Assembly: GCF_002287075.1 (NCBI RefSeq) | Contig: NZ_NSKE01000006.1 | Coordinates: 62,001 to 126,000, forward strand | Reading direction: 5' to 3' | Origin: Fodinibius salipaludis | GTDB lineage: Bacteria > Bacteroidota > Rhodothermia > Balneolales > Balneolaceae | Length of the DNA stretch: 64,000 nt | Part shown: piece after piece, positions 60,977 through 64,000 of the stretch | How the letters are laid out: the number at the start of each line of letters is the position of its first letter | Numbering within the stretch: the first letter of the stretch is position 1 | Made by a program: the position numbers and the translations under genes | The notes under the pieces: model-generated | Told to the model about the DNA's origin: nothing | The model's database searches: none | The model's input: the letters and a program-made list of their open reading frames with translations, nothing else

Positions 60977-63900
60977 TTAGGCTCCCTCCTGATTTAAAAA
61001 CTCAAAATACGGCGCCCATACTCTTTCAGCAATTTCTATAAACTCCTCATCAAAAGGATCCTTTCTGTCCGTCGCCAATTTATTGTAGGCATCGTCTCCT
61101 TCACCGGGAAAAGAGTTTCCTCTGAAACTGGTAGTCTCCCACTTTTTTTGTGCACTGCTAAACCCGTCTTCAATATCTTTGCCTTTTTTATAAACTTCTT
61201 CCCCGAACTTAAAAGATGACTTGCAAAACAACTTGAGCGGTTTTAATAATCCCTGCCGATAAAGATCCATAAGATCGTTGATAATAGTCTCAGCATCATC
61301 AATAGCGGGTAACTGTACTTTCTCGAAAGAGCCATCATCCCAACTAAAATACGTGCTTTTCCCGGGATGCCCGCCGGGTTTAGCTAACTGAAAGAGCAAA
61401 TGACGAATCCAAAACGCCGTTAAATATTTCGGCTTGGCTTTTCCGAAGCGATAATCCATCTGTGCCCCTTGATAGATGTTCTCCAGTTTTCCTAAAATTC
61501 TAAATCCATTAATTTCAAGATCAACTTCGACATCATCCAGCGGCTGATCATCCATACGCAGTTGTATCTCTTCTCCAAACATCTCTACCTCTTTTACTTG
61601 CTGATGATACTCCTGCTCCCCGGTCCAATCTTCAGGTAACATATCGCGCGCTTGCATCACCTTACGATATTCCTCAAGCGATTGCTCTTTTAAAAAGCAG
61701 TCGAGCAACTCCTGTTTTATCTGATAACCGGTTAGGTTATCCAGCTCAAAAGGCTCCCGGTTATCGGTCAGTATCTCTTCATCTTGCAGATAAATGCCAA
61801 GGCGATTACGCAACAAATATTTGGAAGGGTGCTGGAAAAAAGAAATTAAATCTGTCACTGAAAGTTGCTTCCACTCCTCATCGGGTTCAGGAAGATGATT
61901 TTTAAAAAAGTCAGTATCAGCTTTATCGGCCGATTGTAACCGTTCGCTTATTTCTTTACGGGTTTCTGAATAACTGAAGTAATCATCGCCGGTAAAATAT
62001 TGTTGACTAAATGGCTGTAAACGATGCTTAGTAATCAGATCATCGGGATTTATATCATAGCCTTCTTCGAGGTAATCGATAAATTCCCTGAGCACCACCG
62101 ATGGAGGAAAATCGGTATCCTGGCGGTTACTCTGTCCCACATAACTGAAATAAAGATGAGATCGAGCCGAAAGCAGGGTTTCCAGAAACAGGTAACGATC
62201 TTGTTGTGATTCTACCGGATCTCCAACCTCAGGATCCAGATGCATCAGATCAAATTCGATAGGTATTTTCGATCGCGGAAAAGCCCCTTCATTCATCCCA
62301 ATCATTCCAATTACCTCGAATGGGATACTTCGCATAGGCATCAGTGAACTAAATGTCACCCCCCGGCCAATACGTCCACCGCCTGTGGATTGTGACTTGA
62401 GTTGTTCGGCAAGCCATCGTCGTATAATTGAAAAAGAGATCGGTCTTTCAAACTCCACCAATTTCGACTGCTCGGCCAATGCTGATATTCCCTCCCTAAT
62501 CTTGTTGATCTCCCAAAAATAATCACGATTATCCGGAAGAAAACCCTTTATGACCTCAAGTAAGACTTCACGCCACTCTTCCGGTTTCCGGGAGGTATCC
62601 ATACGATTGGAAATATCGAACAACCGGTTGAGAAAAAATGATATTTTCCCGGCCAAATTTGCGTCATCGGAAGTCTCAACTTCGTTATACGCATAAATAT
62701 TGTTGTAGAGCCGGTCATCTGATGAACGCATGGCATACCCCAGAAGAATACGCCGCAACCCCGCTCGCCACGTAAAGTGATCGCTCTCGGGCAAATCCAA
62801 GTCCTTTTTGTCCTTTCCATCAATACCCCAGCGGATTTTGTTATCTCCCACCCACCGTTCGATACGGTTTAACTCATCTTCAGTAAATCCAAACCTTTCC
62901 CGAATGGGATTGCTATCCAGCAAATCAAGCACATCGGTGACTTTAAATCGACTTTCACTGAGCTCCAGAATGTTCAAAAAGGTATCGGTAGCCGGTTGTT
63001 CTCCCCCTATCGCACGATCTGCAATAGCGTATGGAATCTTTGGCTGCCCTTCATCCGGAGTGGCAAAAACAGCTTCAATGAATGGAGCATAAGTCTCGAT
63101 ATCAGGAGTCATAACTAAAATTTCATCAGGACTAAGCTCCGGATTTTCATCGAGCAGGGCCAACAGCTGATCGTAAAGCACCTCTACTTCGCGCATGGGA
63201 CTGTGACAGTTGTGTACCTGTATGGATTGATCAGCAGGCGGAACTTCTAACTTGTGCCCCGACAGGGAATCATCATTTCTAAAATCAAATTGAACAGCCG
63301 TAAATAAAGACTGTTTCGATGGCTTTGATCCACCAACAAGTTTAACATCTACATTCGTGTTGTCCGAAAACAGGGACATAAAATTCGCCCCTTCCTGCCC
63401 CATTGACTGTAGCAATGGATTGTTGAACTGCTCACTTTCGTTAATACCGGGATCAACAGAGAGATGATAAAAATGGACCTCTGTCAGTTTTGAAAGCTTA
63501 GTCATCGTTTTGATAAAAGCCCGAGAAACAGACGACACCCCAAATACCGAAATGCGATCGGGCAATTCATCTACAGGTAATTTATCTTCCTTTTTATCTT
63601 CTATATTTTGCCAAACGTGATTTTGTAACTTGGCTCGATGCAGATGGGACCCCTCGTAAGTTTCTTGCCAATGACTTATTAACCTTCTCCAAAGTTCAGC
63701 CTGCCATTTTTCGGCCTCCGTATTTTGTGTATTTAATTCTTCATCTGTTTCCCAGTCCAGTATCATTTGCGGGCGATAAATGAGGTACTGATCAAAGACA
63801 TCGGCAATTTTGGAAGCCAGCTTCCAACTTCTCATCGCACGTTGTTCAGGATCTTTTTCATCGATATAATGGCGTAAATTCTCAAATTGATCCAAGAACT

Positions 63901-64000
63901 GTTCATCTTCAAAAAGCTCCATCAGCGTCCACGTCATGGGGCCACGATCAGACGGCAGGATTTGGGGAATATCCTCATCCATAAGACGAATGAGACTCCA
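60977..64000 (-). CDS. recC: RecC, Chi-recognition subunit of RecBCD (N-terminus beyond window)
   Basis: The frame is open to the right edge: six codons (WSLIRL) precede the Met at 63982, so the true start lies outside; about 60-90 residues are probably missing. The visible 1007 residues contain the inactivated helicase folds of RecC: WTLMELFEDEQFLDQF and IADVFDQYLIYRPQMILDWE, the HNCHSPMREVEVLYDQLLALL segment, MTPDIETYAPFIEAVF, GRGVTFSSLMPMRSIPFEVIGMIGMNEGAFPR and the late DLISFFQHPSKYLLRNRLGI. RecC scans for Chi and holds RecB and RecD together. It is followed directly by recB and recD in one operon. Confidence 0.95.
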   Translation of the reverse strand, partial: WSLIRLMDEDIPQILPSDRGPMTWTLMELFEDEQFLDQFENLRHYIDEKDPEQRAMRSWKLASKIADVFDQYLIYRPQMILDWETDEELNTQNTEAEKWQAELWRRLISHWQETYEGSHLHRAKLQNHVWQNIEDKKEDKLPVDELPDRISVFGVSSVSRAFIKTMTKLSKLTEVHFYHLSVDPGINESEQFNNPLLQSMGQEGANFMSLFSDNTNVDVKLVGGSKPSKQSLFTAVQFDFRNDDSLSGHKLEVPPADQSIQVHNCHSPMREVEVLYDQLLALLDENPELSPDEILVMTPDIETYAPFIEAVFATPDEGQPKIPYAIADRAIGGEQPATDTFLNILELSESRFKVTDVLDLLDSNPIRERFGFTEDELNRIERWVGDNKIRWGIDGKDKKDLDLPESDHFTWRAGLRRILLGYAMRSSDDRLYNNIYAYNEVETSDDANLAGKISFFLNRLFDISNRMDTSRKPEEWREVLLEVIKGFLPDNRDYFWEINKIREGISALAEQSKLVEFERPISFSIIRRWLAEQLKSQSTGGGRIGRGVTFSSLMPMRSIPFEVIGMIGMNEGAFPRSKIPIEFDLMHLDPEVGDPVESQQDRYLFLETLLSARSHLYFSYVGQSNRQDTDFPPSVVLREFIDYLEEGYDINPDDLITKHRLQPFSQQYFTGDDYFSYSETRKEISERLQSADKADTDFFKNHLPEPDEEWKQLSVTDLISFFQHPSKYLLRNRLGIYLQDEEILTDNREPFELDNLTGYQIKQELLDCFLKEQSLEEYRKVMQARDMLPEDWTGEQEYHQQVKEVEMFGEEIQLRMDDQPLDDVEVDLEINGFRILGKLENIYQGAQMDYRFGKAKPKYLTAFWIRHLLFQLAKPGGHPGKSTYFSWDDGSFEKVQLPAIDDAETIINDLMDLYRQGLLKPLKLFCKSSFKFGEEVYKKGKDIEDGFSSAQKKWETTSFRGNSFPGEGDDAYNKLATDRKDPFDEEFIEIAERVWAPYFEFLNQEGA

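Overview
The window looks like chromosomal DNA of a Bacteroidota-type bacterium, most likely a halotolerant member of the Balneolota (Fodinibius/Balneola relatives). This rests on a TonB-dependent receptor barrel, an HU-like protein fused to a DUF4469 domain, at least one TTG-N19-TAnnTTG type promoter, many short lipoproteins, a BCCT osmolyte transporter, and a pilus locus with a fused PilM-PilN gene and an MG-QQQ pilin start. The phylum is an inference. No rRNA, tRNA or CRISPR array was seen.

Layout. 1-2.8 kb: end of a TonB receptor gene and three small membrane or exported proteins. About 2.9-11.4 kb: the accessory part. Mostly small, mostly unknown genes lie all on the + strand and are separated by related repeats of about 100-200 bp. 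Most cassettes have ends complementary to each other (for example 12 of 12 bases around the gene at 7950). This is the logic of integron gene cassettes, although no integrase is visible and the repeat stems are poor. The last cassette carries a SIR2-family NADase-like protein, a typical phage-defence effector. A series of palindromic boxes spaced about 23 bp follows, then an HU/DUF4469 gene on the - strand. 13-18.3 kb: small proteins, a GNAT acetyltransferase, a lipase-maturation-factor-like membrane protein, a dUTPase-like protein, a Gfo/Idh/MocA oxidoreductase and a TPR protein.

18.3-22.4 kb (- strand) holds an acyl-amino-acid lipid operon: an OlsB/GlsB-like N-acyltransferase, an OlsA/GlsA-like O-acyltransferase, and an 865-residue fusion of an alpha/beta hydrolase domain (nucleophile serine replaced by glycine), a DedA/VTT membrane domain and an ATP-grasp ligase. 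This suggests a lipid synthesis, extension and translocation module. 22.5-27.3 kb: a ParA ATPase with a small RHH-like partner, a membrane dipeptidase and a D-threonine-aldolase-like enzyme.

27.4-39.4 kb (- strand): a type IV pilus or type II secretion-like machine comprising a pilin, PilC, PilB, a cyclic-nucleotide-binding protein, PilT, fused PilMN, PilO(P) and a secretin with a SPOR tail. A decayed HTTM-family gene lies on the opposite strand between pilin and pilC. 40-47 kb: an Ig-like lipoprotein, beta-carbonic anhydrase, an AAA+-like protein without Walker motifs, small proteins (CCGSGC motif, SUI1/YciH), a Usp-BCCT pair, and a phage-type metallopeptidase whose HExxH is HQxxH. 47.3-48.2 kb: a RAYT transposase flanked by REP-like palindromes. 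48.2-55.2 kb: endonuclease VIII, membrane and lipoproteins, PlsC, a DEAD-box helicase with a lysine-rich tail, a Mip/FkpA-type isomerase and an inorganic pyrophosphatase. 55.5-64 kb: a recC-recB-recD operon on the - strand; recC runs off the window end.
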